Position numbers and translations under genes: made by a program
Shown: positions 23,861-33,535 of the stretch, piece by piece
Layout of the letters: the number at the start of each line of letters is the position of its first letter
How positions within the stretch are numbered: the stretch's first letter is position 1
The notes under the pieces: generated by a model
Databases searched by the model: none
Seen by the model: the letters and a program-made list of their open reading frames with translations, nothing else
Told to the model about the DNA's origin: nothing
Assembly (NCBI RefSeq): GCF_024170225.1
Contig: NZ_JALJXU010000002.1
Location: forward strand, 186,001-250,000
Length of the DNA: 64,000 nucleotides
Source: Streptococcus gallinaceus
GTDB taxonomy: Bacteria; Bacillota; Bacilli; Lactobacillales; Streptococcaceae
Direction: 5' to 3'

Positions 23861-23869
23861 TGTTATAAT
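23861..23869 (+). promoter_or_regulatory. Extended -10 promoter of dinG, nearly leaderless
   Basis: TGT-TATAAT at 23861-23869. Transcription would start about 23876, three bases before the ATG at 23879. The in-frame ATG at 23870 directly abuts the -10 and cannot be in the message. Confidence 0.65.
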
Positions 23870-23878
23870 ATGATTGTT

Positions 23879-26338
23879 ATGTACAGTAAAAAAGGAAATA
23901 AATATGCTGTCGTGGACCTAGAAGCAACCGGAACAGGCAGCAAAGCCAAAATTATTCAGATAGGAATTGTCATTGTCCAAGATGGGAAAATCCAAGAGAC
24001 CTACCAGACAGACATCAACCCCTATGAAAAATTAGACAACCATATTAAAGAATTAACTGGGATTAGTGATGGGCAATTAGCACAAGCACCAGATTTTGGT
24101 CAGGTAGCACGGGAAATTTACGAATTGATTGGGGATGCCATTTTTGTGGCCCATAACGTTAAATTCGATGCCAATCTTTTAGCGGAAGCCTTGTTTTTTG
24201 AAGGGTTTGACCTGTTGACACCACGAGTTGACACAGTAGAACTGTCTCAAATATTTTTCCCGACATTTGAAAAATACAATCTGTCTGTTCTAGCTGAAAA
24301 ATTGGATTTGAACTTGGACCAAGCTCATACAGCCATTGCAGATGCCATGGCGACTGCCCAGCTCTTGCTCAAAATTCAAGAAAAAATTCGTTCCCTGCCC
24401 AAGCAAACGGTAGGACAGATACTGGATTTGGCGGATAATTTGCTCTATGAAAGTCGCTTGGTGATTGACGAGATTTATCCACATTTGTCTGATTATTTGT
24501 CAGAACGGTTTGAATTGGTCCACGGTTTGGTCTTGAAAAAGCCAGCTGTGACACCGTCACCTCGTCAGTTATCCACAGATTTCGCCCTTAATTTGGCCTT
24601 ATTGGGCTTGGAGAAAAGGGAGCAGCAAGCAATTTTTGCAGATGCGGTGTCGCATCGGTTGGCCTCGCCGTCAGGTGTTCATTTTATCCAAGGACAGGCG
24701 GGGATTGGCAAGACCTACGGCTATCTTTTACCTATTCTATCCCAGACCAGTCAGGCGGTCTTAGTGGTTGTTCCGACCAAGGTTTTACAGGGACAGGTCA
24801 TGGAAAATGAAGGGAAAAATCTTGCAGATACGTTTCATATTTCCCTATCTTCAATCAAGGCTGCCAGACACTATCTTCACCTAGGTAAGTTTTCTGAAGT
24901 CTTGGAGGGGCAAGATGACAATCGCTTGATGAATCTGTGTAAGATTCAAGTCTTGGTCTGGCTGACCGAGACAGAAACAGGGGACTTGGATGAATTTCAA
25001 CAGCAGTATCGTTTTCCGACCTTTTATGACGCGATTCGCCACGATGGTCAGCTTCTAGAACAGTCATTCTTCCAAGGTTGGGATTTCTGGGAGAAGGTGC
25101 AGAAAAAAGCGCGAATGAGTAGGGTTCTGGTGACCAATCATACCTATCTTTTAGAACATATAAAGGACCAGTCAGCCTTGTTTACCCATCGTATCTTAGT
25201 TGTGGATGAGGCGCAGCGTTTCTTGCTGGCAGTCGAGGAATTTTCTAGTCAGACCATGGACCTTGCGCAGATACTACAGTTGCTTCAAAGCAAGCGAGAT
25301 AAGGCAACAGATTTGCTGGAAAAACGATTGCTGGAATCAACTAGCTATGAGTTAGATAGGATTTCCAAATTGCGTGGACGCGGATGTGCGCTGGTTAGTC
25401 AGGATTTGCAACAAATTCGACAAAACTTAGCTGAGCTGAGGGATAACGATTTGCAAGAACTGGCCGATATGCTGGTACGATTCGATGATTTTTGGCTGGA
25501 GGATAAGCATGTTGACGACCGTCGGGTTCCTTATTTACGAGGAAGTTTTGCAGAGATGATGAACTTGCAAGAGTTTCTATCCTTTGAGAAGCAGTTCTAT
25601 ATTAGCGCGACCCTGCAATTGACAAAACACCTGACAATGGCTGATTTATTAGGATTTGAGGATGTGACAGTTGATACCTTGCCTAGCCAACCTGTGGAAA
25701 ACCAGCAGATTTTTCTTCCAACGGATTTGCCAAATGTATTGGACTATGAAGAATCGGAACACGCTCACTATATCGCACAGCGTCTGATTTCTTTAAAAGA
25801 ATTGCAAGAACCGATGCTTGTTCTTTTTACTTCGACCTCGCTCTTGCTTTCTGTATCCGAAATTTTGGAACAAATGGATGTTCCACACTTGGCTCAGCAT
25901 AAGTACGGAACGGATTTGCAGCTGAAGAAACGGTTTGAATGTGGAGAAGGAAAGCTTCTTTTGGGAACGGGTGCCTTTTGGCAAGGCGTGGATTTTGCCC
26001 AGCAGGACAAGATGCTCTTGGTCTTAGTGCGATTGCCCTTTGACCATCCAGAGGATAGGCTGACACAAAAAATTAATCACAGCCTCCGCCAGAGTGGCAA
26101 GTCTCCCTTTTACGACTACAGCCTACCCATGATGATGGTTCGTCTCAAGCAGGCCCTGGGCCGGACCAATCGTAGACAGGAGCAGCGCTCAGCCATTATT
26201 CTCTTGGACCCTCGCCTCCTATCAAAAAAATATGGGAAACAAGTTCGGGATTTCTTGAGTAAGGATTACATTTTAGACAAGACACCAGTCGCCCATCTGA
26301 ATGAAAAAATCCAAGCATTTTTGGAGGGTGGGGAGTAA
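23879..26338 (+). CDS. dinG: DnaQ-like exonuclease / DinG-family helicase
   Basis: 819-aa two-domain protein. Residues about 8-165 are a DEDDh 3'-5' exonuclease (VVDLEATGTG; HNVKFDANLL; HTAIADAMAT). Residues about 250-800 are an XPD/DinG superfamily 2 helicase: Walker A QGQAGIGKTYG, DEAQ motif VVDEAQRF, and motif VI QALGRTNRR. The helicase lacks the four-cysteine iron–sulfur cluster of E. coli DinG, as is usual for the Gram-positive exonuclease-fused type. It is likely involved in DNA repair. I start at ATG 23879 rather than 23870 because of the promoter. Confidence 0.9.
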   Translation: MYSKKGNKYAVVDLEATGTGSKAKIIQIGIVIVQDGKIQETYQTDINPYEKLDNHIKELTGISDGQLAQAPDFGQVAREIYELIGDAIFVAHNVKFDANLLAEALFFEGFDLLTPRVDTVELSQIFFPTFEKYNLSVLAEKLDLNLDQAHTAIADAMATAQLLLKIQEKIRSLPKQTVGQILDLADNLLYESRLVIDEIYPHLSDYLSERFELVHGLVLKKPAVTPSPRQLSTDFALNLALLGLEKREQQAIFADAVSHRLASPSGVHFIQGQAGIGKTYGYLLPILSQTSQAVLVVVPTKVLQGQVMENEGKNLADTFHISLSSIKAARHYLHLGKFSEVLEGQDDNRLMNLCKIQVLVWLTETETGDLDEFQQQYRFPTFYDAIRHDGQLLEQSFFQGWDFWEKVQKKARMSRVLVTNHTYLLEHIKDQSALFTHRILVVDEAQRFLLAVEEFSSQTMDLAQILQLLQSKRDKATDLLEKRLLESTSYELDRISKLRGRGCALVSQDLQQIRQNLAELRDNDLQELADMLVRFDDFWLEDKHVDDRRVPYLRGSFAEMMNLQEFLSFEKQFYISATLQLTKHLTMADLLGFEDVTVDTLPSQPVENQQIFLPTDLPNVLDYEESEHAHYIAQRLISLKELQEPMLVLFTSTSLLLSVSEILEQMDVPHLAQHKYGTDLQLKKRFECGEGKLLLGTGAFWQGVDFAQQDKMLLVLVRLPFDHPEDRLTQKINHSLRQSGKSPFYDYSLPMMMVRLKQALGRTNRRQEQRSAIILLDPRLLSKKYGKQVRDFLSKDYILDKTPVAHLNEKIQAFLEGGE

Positions 26339-26359
26339 CCGCATTAACAAGGAGTAGAA

Positions 26360-27007
26360 ATGAAAATTGCAATTATCCAAGGTACAACACAAGTAGATAA
26401 AAATGAGCTTCCATTTAATGTAACAAGAAAATTCACAGCTCCGTATCATCATCAAATTTTGAATTTTGGAGTAGACGAAAACGAAGAAGAGAGCTACTCA
26501 TATACTGAAGTTGCTATATTGATTGCTTTGCTTATCAATAGTCAAGTAGTTGATTTTGTGATTACGGGTTGCTCTTCTGGTCAAGGAATGAATTTGGCTT
26601 GTAATACTTTACCTGGTTTGTTATCGGGCTACATACCTACTCCTCAAGATGCATTTCTTTTTGGTCGTATAAATGGTGGAAATGTCGCTAGTTTACCGTT
26701 AGGATTGGGATTTGGGTGGTTAGGAGAGCTAAACCTAGAATACACTCTTGAGAAACTATTTGATGGAGAGTTTGGTATTGGCTTTCCAAAAGATGTTGCT
26801 GAAAGAAAAGTGAAAGAGATAAATAGGATCAAGGAATTTAATCGGATTAGTAAATATGGAATGATAGAAGTGATGGAGCGTTTGGATGCAGAAACACAGC
26901 GAAAAGTTTTTTCAAAAGTTAATGTCATTGACTATATTATCCATTCTTCAAAAGATAAGCCTCTGGTGAGCTATCTAGTCGATAAACGAACCAAGTTCAA
27001 TTTATAA
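26360..27007 (+). CDS. RpiB/LacA/LacB-family sugar-phosphate isomerase
   Basis: 215-aa protein of the RpiB/LacAB superfamily. The active-site loop is recognisable as GCSSGQGMNLACNT, aligning with CGTGIGMSIAAN of RpiB, so the catalytic Cys is kept. It is longer than RpiB (about 150 aa) by a C-terminal helical part rich in charged residues. The substrate is unknown; LacA/LacB work as a heterodimer, whereas this gene stands alone. AAGGAGTAG precedes the ATG, 21 bp after dinG, and a terminator follows. The base composition (AT-rich codons) differs slightly from its neighbours. Confidence 0.72.
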   Translation: MKIAIIQGTTQVDKNELPFNVTRKFTAPYHHQILNFGVDENEEESYSYTEVAILIALLINSQVVDFVITGCSSGQGMNLACNTLPGLLSGYIPTPQDAFLFGRINGGNVASLPLGLGFGWLGELNLEYTLEKLFDGEFGIGFPKDVAERKVKEINRIKEFNRISKYGMIEVMERLDAETQRKVFSKVNVIDYIIHSSKDKPLVSYLVDKRTKFNL

Positions 27008-27014
27008 ATGATTG

Positions 27015-27040
27015 AAAAAGGCGGTTTTACCGTCTTTTTT
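27015..27040 (+). terminator. Terminator of dinG–isomerase
   Basis: AAAAAGGCGG (27015-27024) / CCGTCTTTTT (27030-27039), five-base loop, one G-T pair, T-run. Confidence 0.85.
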
Positions 27041-27079
27041 TCTTGTTTTGGTTGATTACTGCCCTAAATATGGGAAATG

Positions 27080-27088
27080 TGGTATAAT
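27080..27088 (+). promoter_or_regulatory. Extended -10 promoter of proBAC
   Basis: TGG-TATAAT at 27080-27088, 34 bases before the proB start; no convincing -35. No T-box or other leader structure fits in this space. Confidence 0.6.
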
Positions 27089-27122
27089 ATTCTGACTATT
27101 AGCTCGAAAGAGAGTACAGGAA

Positions 27123-28199
27123 ATGACAGATAAAACGATTGTATTTAAGGTGGGGACGAGTTCTCTCACTCAGAAAAATGGTAGTTTAGATCGAATTAAA
27201 ATTGCGCGCATCACCAATCAAATTGCCCAGCTTCATCAAAAAGGGCACCATATTGTGCTGGTGACGTCTGGTTCGATTGCGGCGGGATTTCGTCGTCTGG
27301 GCTTTGAAAAACGTCCGACTAAGATTGCGGAAAAACAAGCTAGCGCAGCAGTTGGACAAGGTTTATTGATTGAAGAGTATACACAGAATCTCATGAAAGA
27401 TGGGATTGTGTCGGCACAGGTTCTCTTGACTCAGGATGATTTTGCAGATGCGAGACGGTATCAAAATGCATCCCAAGCATTGCAAGTTCTCTTGCACCAA
27501 CGTGCCATTCCCATCATCAATGAAAATGATACAGTGGCTATCGAGGAGATAAAGGTTGGGGACAATGACACCTTGTCAGCCCAAGTGGCAGCGCTCTTGA
27601 AGGCAGATTTGTTGGTATTATTAACCGATGTGGATGGCCTTTACACGGCTAATCCTGCTACAAATCCAGATGCCCAGCATCTTCCTCTAATTGAGGAAAT
27701 CAGTGAAGAATTATTTGCCATGGCAGCAGGCGCAGGTTCGTCCAATGGAACTGGCGGCATGACCACCAAGTTGCAGGCAGCACAAATTGCGACCAAGTCA
27801 GGCGTGCCAGTCTATATCTGTTCATCAGCCAAGGATACAGCCCTGATTGAGGCCATTGACCAAAGCAATCGCGGGACACTGTTCTTGGCGGACGACCACG
27901 CCATGAATCAGCGCAAGCAATGGATGGCTTTCTACGCTCGGACGGATGCGGTTGTCGAGATTGATGCCGGTGCAACTCAAGCTATGCTTGATAATGGAAA
28001 AAGTCTCTTGGCGGCAGGAATTCGTTCACTTGAAGGCGAATTTGCAGCGGGAGATGTTGTGGATGTCTACAGTCAATCTTTGCAACGTTTGATTGGTAAA
28101 GGCCGAGTTAAATTGTCTTCGGAAATGGTTCGAAAAGAATTGGCGTCTGCGAGTTTGGAAGGGATTTTCATACATCGCAATGACTGGGTTGGTTTATAG
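27123..28199 (+). CDS. proB: Glutamate 5-kinase ProB
   Basis: 358-aa enzyme of proline synthesis that phosphorylates glutamate with ATP. The amino-acid kinase domain shows [43 protein letters not shown] and [11 protein letters not shown]; the C-terminal part (from about residue 270) resembles a PUA domain. It heads proB–proA–proC. Spacing to proA is nine bases. Confidence 0.96.
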   Translation: MTDKTIVFKVGTSSLTQKNGSLDRIKIARITNQIAQLHQKGHHIVLVTSGSIAAGFRRLGFEKRPTKIAEKQASAAVGQGLLIEEYTQNLMKDGIVSAQVLLTQDDFADARRYQNASQALQVLLHQRAIPIINENDTVAIEEIKVGDNDTLSAQVAALLKADLLVLLTDVDGLYTANPATNPDAQHLPLIEEISEELFAMAAGAGSSNGTGGMTTKLQAAQIATKSGVPVYICSSAKDTALIEAIDQSNRGTLFLADDHAMNQRKQWMAFYARTDAVVEIDAGATQAMLDNGKSLLAAGIRSLEGEFAAGDVVDVYSQSLQRLIGKGRVKLSSEMVRKELASASLEGIFIHRNDWVGL

Positions 28200-28208
28200 G
28201 AGAAAGTC

Positions 28209-29450
28209 ATGGTTAGTACACAAGCATTACTGGATAGCCTTTTGGCGCATAAGTCTGCTATCAATCTAGCAGGGACAGCACAAAAAAATACAGCTTTGGA
28301 GGCTATGGCTCAGGAGTTGGAAAATCAAAAAGAGTTGATTTTAGCTGGGAATCAATTGGATATAGGGGCTGCACAAGGGAAAATTAGCCCTGTTATGCAA
28401 GATCGTCTCCTCTTGACTGCCGAGCGGATTGCAGATATGGCAGCTGGGATACGGGCCTTGATTGGCCTGCCAGACCCAGTTGGATTGGTATTGGAGGAGC
28501 ATGTGGCAGAAAATGGGATGACCATTTCAAAGACTTCCATTCCATTTGGCTTGGTAGGGATGATTTATGAAAGCCGACCAAATGTGACCTCGGATGCGGC
28601 AGCTTTGGCAATCAAGAGCGGCAATGCAGTCATTCTCCGTGGAGGAAAGGAAGCCTTTCATTCAGCGCAAGCTATTGTCCAAGCCTTAAAAATGGGGCTT
28701 GAAAAAGCTAGTATCCATCCAGGAGTTGTCGAGCTGGTCCAAGATACTAGCCGCCAATCTGCTACAGAATTGATGACCGCTAAAGGGAAAATCGATCTCT
28801 TGGTGCCACGGGGCGGTGCGGGCCTCATTCAAGCGGTGGTGGAAAATGCTACCGTGCCCGTTATCGAGACGGGGACAGGGATTTGCCATGTCTATGTGGA
28901 CAAGGATGCGGATGTGGATAAGGCGCTTGCTATTGCGGAAAATGCCAAAACAAGCCGTCCGTCGGTGTGCAATTCGGCAGAAGTTCTTTTAGTTCATCAA
29001 GAAATTGCAACCCAATTTTTACCGCTCTTAGAAGAACGAATAGCGGGTAAAGTAGAATGGCGAGCAGATGAGGCAGCAGCGACCTTCTTGAAAGACTACA
29101 CACCAGCTGGTGCTGAGGATTTTGATACGGAATTTCTAGATTTTATCATGGCTGTGAAAATCGTATCAGGCGTGGATGAGGCTATTCAGCATATTGCTCA
29201 GCATTCGACAGGGCACAGTGAGGCGATTGTAACAGAAAATGAAGAGACAGCCCGTAACTTTACTCTGTATGTGGATTCGGCTGCTGTCTACGTCAATGTG
29301 TCCACTCGCTTTACGGATGGTGGCCAGTTTGGTCTTGGCTGTGAGTTGGGAATTTCAACGCAAAAGATGCATGCGCGTGGACCAATGGGCTTGCGCGAGA
29401 TGACGACGTATAAGTACATCATCAGAGGCAATGGTCAGGTACGAATGTAG
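28209..29450 (+). CDS. proA: Gamma-glutamyl phosphate reductase ProA
   Basis: 413-aa NADPH-dependent dehydrogenase giving glutamate-5-semialdehyde. Aldehyde-dehydrogenase-fold motifs: [23 protein letters not shown], and the catalytic Cys in [17 protein letters not shown]; the end [15 protein letters not shown] is typical. AGGAGAAAG precedes the ATG. Middle gene of the proline operon. Confidence 0.96.
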   Translation: MVSTQALLDSLLAHKSAINLAGTAQKNTALEAMAQELENQKELILAGNQLDIGAAQGKISPVMQDRLLLTAERIADMAAGIRALIGLPDPVGLVLEEHVAENGMTISKTSIPFGLVGMIYESRPNVTSDAAALAIKSGNAVILRGGKEAFHSAQAIVQALKMGLEKASIHPGVVELVQDTSRQSATELMTAKGKIDLLVPRGGAGLIQAVVENATVPVIETGTGICHVYVDKDADVDKALAIAENAKTSRPSVCNSAEVLLVHQEIATQFLPLLEERIAGKVEWRADEAAATFLKDYTPAGAEDFDTEFLDFIMAVKIVSGVDEAIQHIAQHSTGHSEAIVTENEETARNFTLYVDSAAVYVNVSTRFTDGGQFGLGCELGISTQKMHARGPMGLREMTTYKYIIRGNGQVRM

Positions 29451-29459
29451 GAGATGAGA

Positions 29460-30245
29460 ATGAAAATTGGATTTATCGGTCTTGGAAATATGGGTTCTGC
29501 CATAGCAACTGCTGTTGCCAAACTTGAAAAACACGACTTTCTCTTGAGCAATCACAATCCAGAAAAAGCAGCTAGTTTGCAGGATGTAATTGGTGGACAA
29601 TTGATGACAAATGCTGATATTGCTAGTCAGGCAGAGGTGATTTTTCTGGGAGTTAAGCCGCATTTAATCGGAAAAGCTTTAACAGACCTAGCCGATGCTA
29701 TCGCTGTCAATCCGCAAGCGATTTGGATTTCCATGGTGGCTGGTCTTACTTTGGCAGATTTGCAGGAGTATCTACCAGCTGACAACTTGATTCGGATTAT
29801 GCCCAACACTCCAGTTGCGATTGGGCAAGGCATGACGACTTACGCTGTGGAAAACCCTCAGCTTGCTCCACTTGTAGAAGATTTGTTAGCAGCGTCGGGA
29901 GTAGTGGCACAGGTTCCTGAGGACCAGATTGATGCGGCAACAGCTATTGCGGGCTGTGGACCAGCCTTTGTTTATGTCTTTATTGATGCCTTGATGCAGG
30001 CGGGCCTCCAGAACGGGCTATCTGCAGACTTGGCTAAAAAACTAGCAGCCCAAACTCTACTTGGTTCTGCTCAACTTGTCTTGGAGAGTGGTATTCATCC
30101 AGCCCAACTCCGCGATCAAGTAACTTCACCAGGCGGTTCAACGATTGCTGGATTGGTAGCCTTGGAAGAGCACAATTTCCGCTATGCAACCCTTTCAGGA
30201 GTCAATCAAGCCCTTGCGAAGACACGGACATTGGGAAAAAAATAA
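29460..30245 (+). CDS. proC: Pyrroline-5-carboxylate reductase ProC
   Basis: 261-aa NAD(P)H-dependent reductase for the last step of proline synthesis. N-terminal Rossmann motif IGFIGLGNMGSAIA, central IRIMPNTPVAIGQGM, and C-terminal QVTSPGGSTIAGLVALEE signature. ATG 29460 is preferred because GGAG (29450-29453) lies six bases upstream, whereas ATG 29454 abuts it. Ends the operon, with a terminator overlapping its stop region. Confidence 0.96.
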   Translation: MKIGFIGLGNMGSAIATAVAKLEKHDFLLSNHNPEKAASLQDVIGGQLMTNADIASQAEVIFLGVKPHLIGKALTDLADAIAVNPQAIWISMVAGLTLADLQEYLPADNLIRIMPNTPVAIGQGMTTYAVENPQLAPLVEDLLAASGVVAQVPEDQIDAATAIAGCGPAFVYVFIDALMQAGLQNGLSADLAKKLAAQTLLGSAQLVLESGIHPAQLRDQVTSPGGSTIAGLVALEEHNFRYATLSGVNQALAKTRTLGKK

Positions 30246-30269
30246 AACTAGGATTTTATTCCTAGTTTT
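30244..30269. terminator. Bidirectional terminator between proC and tetR-type gene
   Basis: AAAACTAGGA (30244-30253) / TCCTAGTTTT (30260-30269) with T-runs outward on both strands. Confidence 0.85.
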
Positions 30270-30657
30270 ATTTTTTTCGTTCTTGCAGCCACTTGCTGAC
30301 ATTGTTGAGGGTTTGTGATTGACTCACTTTCTCTTGTAAAATATCGGTCAAACCTTGTTGCAGCCCCTGACGTTGGATGCGGCCTTGCATCTGCGCCCAT
30401 TTATCAGCCCAGATTTGTGATGTACGGGCATAGGCATTTTCGAGGATCTCTTCCTTGGATTTGTAGTTACGGTAAAAAGCATTGCGCGATACACCGGCTT
30501 TTTTGACCAATTCAGAAATAGAGATTTGGTTGAGGTCTTTTTTTTCGAGTAAAAAGACAAGAGCAGTCTCGATTGATTCTCGGGTTAATTGGTTGGATTC
30601 CTTATTGGAACGAACTAGATTTTTTAATGAAGTTGGAGAAATGTTACGCTTAGTCAT
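30268..30657 (-). CDS. TetR-family regulator (short)
   Basis: 129-aa protein. The N-terminal TetR HTH is clear (ETALVFLLEKKDLNQISISE, then LVKKAGVSRNAFYRNYKSKEEIL). Only about 55 residues follow, so the ligand-binding domain is much shorter than the usual 120-140 residues; it may be a naturally short lineage. ATG at 30657 (AAGGAACC upstream) is preferred over the open frame start at 30714. It is divergent from the DegV gene and may control it. Confidence 0.75.
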   Translation of the reverse strand: MTKRNISPTSLKNLVRSNKESNQLTRESIETALVFLLEKKDLNQISISELVKKAGVSRNAFYRNYKSKEEILENAYARTSQIWADKWAQMQGRIQRQGLQQGLTDILQEKVSQSQTLNNVSKWLQERKK

Positions 30658-30713
30658 AGGGTTCCTTTCTCTGTCACAGCGGAAATAAAGGGCTTCCAGC
30701 TGAGAAGATTCCA

Positions 30714-30722
30714 TGCTATAAT
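30714..30722 (+). promoter_or_regulatory. Extended -10 promoter, degV gene
   Basis: TGC-TATAAT at 30714-30722, giving a leader of about 60 bases. A weaker TAAGAT at 30772-30777 would give a very short leader. Confidence 0.5.
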
Positions 30723-30788
30723 TGTAAAAGAAGATATTTTCTCTGTCAAATAAAAGTCTTCAAATTCTAGATAAGATTGGAAAATTAG

Positions 30789-31637
30789 ATGAAAAAGTGG
30801 AAAATTGTAGCCGATAGTGGTTGCGATATTGTAACCTTAGAAAATGTAGCTGCGGATACAGCTTTTGTCCGCGTACCCCTAACCATCCAGGTTGACCAAG
30901 AGGTTTTTGTTGATAATGACGACCTTGATATTGACCATATGATGAACACTATGTACGCTTCTCATACAGCTGCTAAATCAGCCTGTCCAAGTCCGCAAGC
31001 CTTTCAAGAAGCTTTTGAAGGTGCTGAAAATGTATTTGTCATCACCATTACAGGCGGTCTTTCAGGGAGCAATAACAGTGCACGTTTGGGGAAAGAAATG
31101 CTACAAGAAGAGCATCCAGAAGTCAATGTTCATGTGATTGATAGCCTCTCTGCGGGCGGTGAAATTGACTTGATTGTAGCCGAACTCAATCGTCTCATTG
31201 CCAGCGGTTTGGAGTTTGACCAGGTGGTGGAAGCCATCACGGCTTATCAAAAGCGCACAAAATTACTCTTTGTCCTTGCTCGAGTGGATAACTTGGTGAA
31301 AAATGGCCGTCTCAGCAAATTGTTGGGGAAAGTTGTTGGCTTGCTCAATATTCGGATGGTCGGAAAAGCTAGCGATACAGGCACTTTAGAATTGCTACAA
31401 AAAGCGCGTGGCTACAAGAAATCTCTTAAGGCCACATTTGAGGAAATGAAAAAATCAGGCTATCAAGGTGGTCGCATTATGATTGCCCATCGCCGCAATG
31501 AAAAATTCTGTCAGGAGTTTTCAGAGTTGGTGCGCAGTCATTTCCCGCAAGCATCAATTGAAGCCCTAGCAACATCTGGACTCTGCAGTTTCTATGCAGA
31601 AGAAGAAGGAATTTTGATGGGCTACGAAGTTGAATAA
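30789..31637 (+). CDS. DegV-family fatty-acid-binding protein
   Basis: 282-aa DegV-family protein: KIVADSGCDI at the N-terminus, VFVITITGGLSGSNNSARLG (the lipid headgroup-binding loop) and DSLSAGGEID. In Gram-positive bacteria such proteins (FakB) bind a fatty acid for phosphorylation by FakA. Which FakB this is cannot be told. Ribosome binding is weak (GGA at suitable distance). A strong terminator follows. Confidence 0.85.
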   Translation: MKKWKIVADSGCDIVTLENVAADTAFVRVPLTIQVDQEVFVDNDDLDIDHMMNTMYASHTAAKSACPSPQAFQEAFEGAENVFVITITGGLSGSNNSARLGKEMLQEEHPEVNVHVIDSLSAGGEIDLIVAELNRLIASGLEFDQVVEAITAYQKRTKLLFVLARVDNLVKNGRLSKLLGKVVGLLNIRMVGKASDTGTLELLQKARGYKKSLKATFEEMKKSGYQGGRIMIAHRRNEKFCQEFSELVRSHFPQASIEALATSGLCSFYAEEEGILMGYEVE

Positions 31638-31642
31638 AAATG

Positions 31643-31676
31643 AAAGACTGAGGCAAGTTTGACCTCGGTCTTTTTT
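31643..31676 (+). terminator. Terminator of the degV gene
   Basis: GACTGAGG (31646-31653) / CCTCGGTC (31663-31670) with AAA/TTT extension and six T residues. Confidence 0.88.
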
Positions 31677-31722
31677 CGGGTATAGGAGAAAGTGCTAGAA
31701 GACTGTCTTCGCTTTCATATTC

Positions 31723-31751
31723 TTGCAAATAAGAAGGGATAAGCGTATAAT
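31723..31751 (+). promoter_or_regulatory. Promoter of the ABC exporter pair
   Basis: -35 TTGCAA (31723-31728), 17-bp spacer, -10 TATAAT (31746-31751). Confidence 0.75.
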
Positions 31752-31777
31752 ATAAGGGTTTGACAAAAGGAGAAAAA

Positions 31778-33535
31778 ATGTCTTTAATAAAAAAATTAGG
31801 CTGGTTTTTCAAATTGGAAAAACGGCGCTATCTCTTGGGCGTCATTGCCCTAGCATTAGTCAGTATTCTCAATCTAGTCCCACCAAGAGTCATGGGAAAT
31901 ATCATCGACACCATTACTAGTAAGAGTTTGACGAATGCTCAGCTCTTTCTAAATGTTTTTTATCTGGTTGGAGCTGGCCTTGCCATGTATGCTCTGCGCT
32001 ATATTTGGCGTATCTATATCTTTGGAACGGCCAATCATCTGGCACGTATTTTACGTTTTCGCTTGTTTGAGCAATTTACCAAAATGTCACCGTCCTTTTA
32101 CCAACGCTATCGCACGGGTGATCTCATGGCTCATGCCACCAACGACATCAATGCGGTGACCATGACAGCGGGTGGCGGAGTAATGTCGGCGGTTGATGCC
32201 TCGATTACAGCCTTGGTGACTCTGGCAACCATGTTTTTTGTACTGGATTGGCGCTTGACACTGATTGCGATTTTGCCCTTACCAATTATGGCTTTGGGAA
32301 CCAGTCGCTTAGGACGTCGCAATCATGCAGCCTTCAAAAATGCGCAAGAAGCCTTTTCAAATCTGAATAACAAGGTCCAAGAAAGTGTTTCTGGGATTCG
32401 AGTGACTAAGTCTTTCGGCTACCAGACGGCGGAAGTAGAAGCTTTTGCGGCCATCAACCAAGATGTCTACGAAAAAAATCGTCTTTCAGCCAAGTGGAAT
32501 GCCTTATTTGACCCGATGACCCTGACCTTTGTGGGGCTGTCCTATGTCTTGACCTTGATTTTCGGCGGTCGCTTCATCTCGGCGGGACAATTAACGATTG
32601 GTGAGCTGGTAACCTTCATTACCTATCTGGATATGCTTGTGTGGCCTCTGCAAGCTATGGGCTTCCTCTTTAATGTCATCCAACGTGGTTCGGTTTCGTA
32701 TGACCGGATTGAAAAACTTTTGGCAGAGGAGTCTGATATTCAAGAAAGTGAAGCACCACTGACAAACATTGAAAATGGTGACTTGACTTATGCCATTGAT
32801 AGCTTTGTCTATGACCAACAAGAAATCTTATCGGATATTCACTTTAGCTTGAAAAAAGGGCAAACCCTGGGGATTGTTGGACCGACGGGTTCTGGTAAGA
32901 CAACTCTCTTGAAACTATTGCTCCGAGAACGTGATGTGGAGCAAGGTCATATCAGTCTTGATGGCCATGACATTCGCGACTATAAGTTGCAAGATTTACG
33001 GGGGCTCATGGGCTACGTACCGCAGGACCAAGTTTTATTTGCCATGTCTATCCGGGACAATATCTGCTTTGCCAATTCAGCATTGCCAGACCAAGTCGTA
33101 GAAATGGCAGCCAAATTATGTGGTGTTTATGACGATATCCTAGCTATGCCAGATGGATTTGACACCATCATCGGAGAACGTGGGGTCTCCTTATCAGGTG
33201 GGCAGAAGCAGCGTCTTGCCATGAGTCGTGCCTTGGCCATTGATCCAGAAATCCTGATGTTGGATGATTCACTTTCAGCGGTGGATGCTAAGACAGAGCA
33301 TCTGATTGTGGAAAATCTGAAATCTGAACGCATTGGAAAAACGACCATAATTACAGCCCATCGCTTGTCAGCCATTGTCCATGCGGATTTGATTTTGGTC
33401 TTGGAAAATGGGCATATCATCGAGAGAGGAGCCCACCAAGAACTGCTTGCTCTGAATGGGTGGTACGCTCAAACTTACCAATCTCAGCAATTAACTAAAA
33501 GTTTAGAAGAATCATTAGAAGGAGGTGCTAAATGA
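31778..33535 (+). CDS. ABC exporter half-transporter, subunit 1 (YheI/LmrC-like)
   Basis: 585-aa membrane-ATPase fusion: six membrane helices (residues about 15-310) and an ABC domain with Walker A GPTGSGKTTL, signature LSGGQKQRLAMSRAL, Walker B ILMLDDSLSAVD and H-loop TAHRLS. The Asp in place of the catalytic Glu after Walker B (LDDSLS) marks the degenerate site of a heterodimeric exporter, as in YheI, LmrC or BmrC. It probably pumps drugs or lipids. ATG 31778 follows AAAGGAGA; an in-frame TTG upstream (31760) is less likely. Overlaps the partner by four bases. Confidence 0.88.
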   Translation: MSLIKKLGWFFKLEKRRYLLGVIALALVSILNLVPPRVMGNIIDTITSKSLTNAQLFLNVFYLVGAGLAMYALRYIWRIYIFGTANHLARILRFRLFEQFTKMSPSFYQRYRTGDLMAHATNDINAVTMTAGGGVMSAVDASITALVTLATMFFVLDWRLTLIAILPLPIMALGTSRLGRRNHAAFKNAQEAFSNLNNKVQESVSGIRVTKSFGYQTAEVEAFAAINQDVYEKNRLSAKWNALFDPMTLTFVGLSYVLTLIFGGRFISAGQLTIGELVTFITYLDMLVWPLQAMGFLFNVIQRGSVSYDRIEKLLAEESDIQESEAPLTNIENGDLTYAIDSFVYDQQEILSDIHFSLKKGQTLGIVGPTGSGKTTLLKLLLRERDVEQGHISLDGHDIRDYKLQDLRGLMGYVPQDQVLFAMSIRDNICFANSALPDQVVEMAAKLCGVYDDILAMPDGFDTIIGERGVSLSGGQKQRLAMSRALAIDPEILMLDDSLSAVDAKTEHLIVENLKSERIGKTTIITAHRLSAIVHADLILVLENGHIIERGAHQELLALNGWYAQTYQSQQLTKSLEESLEGGAK

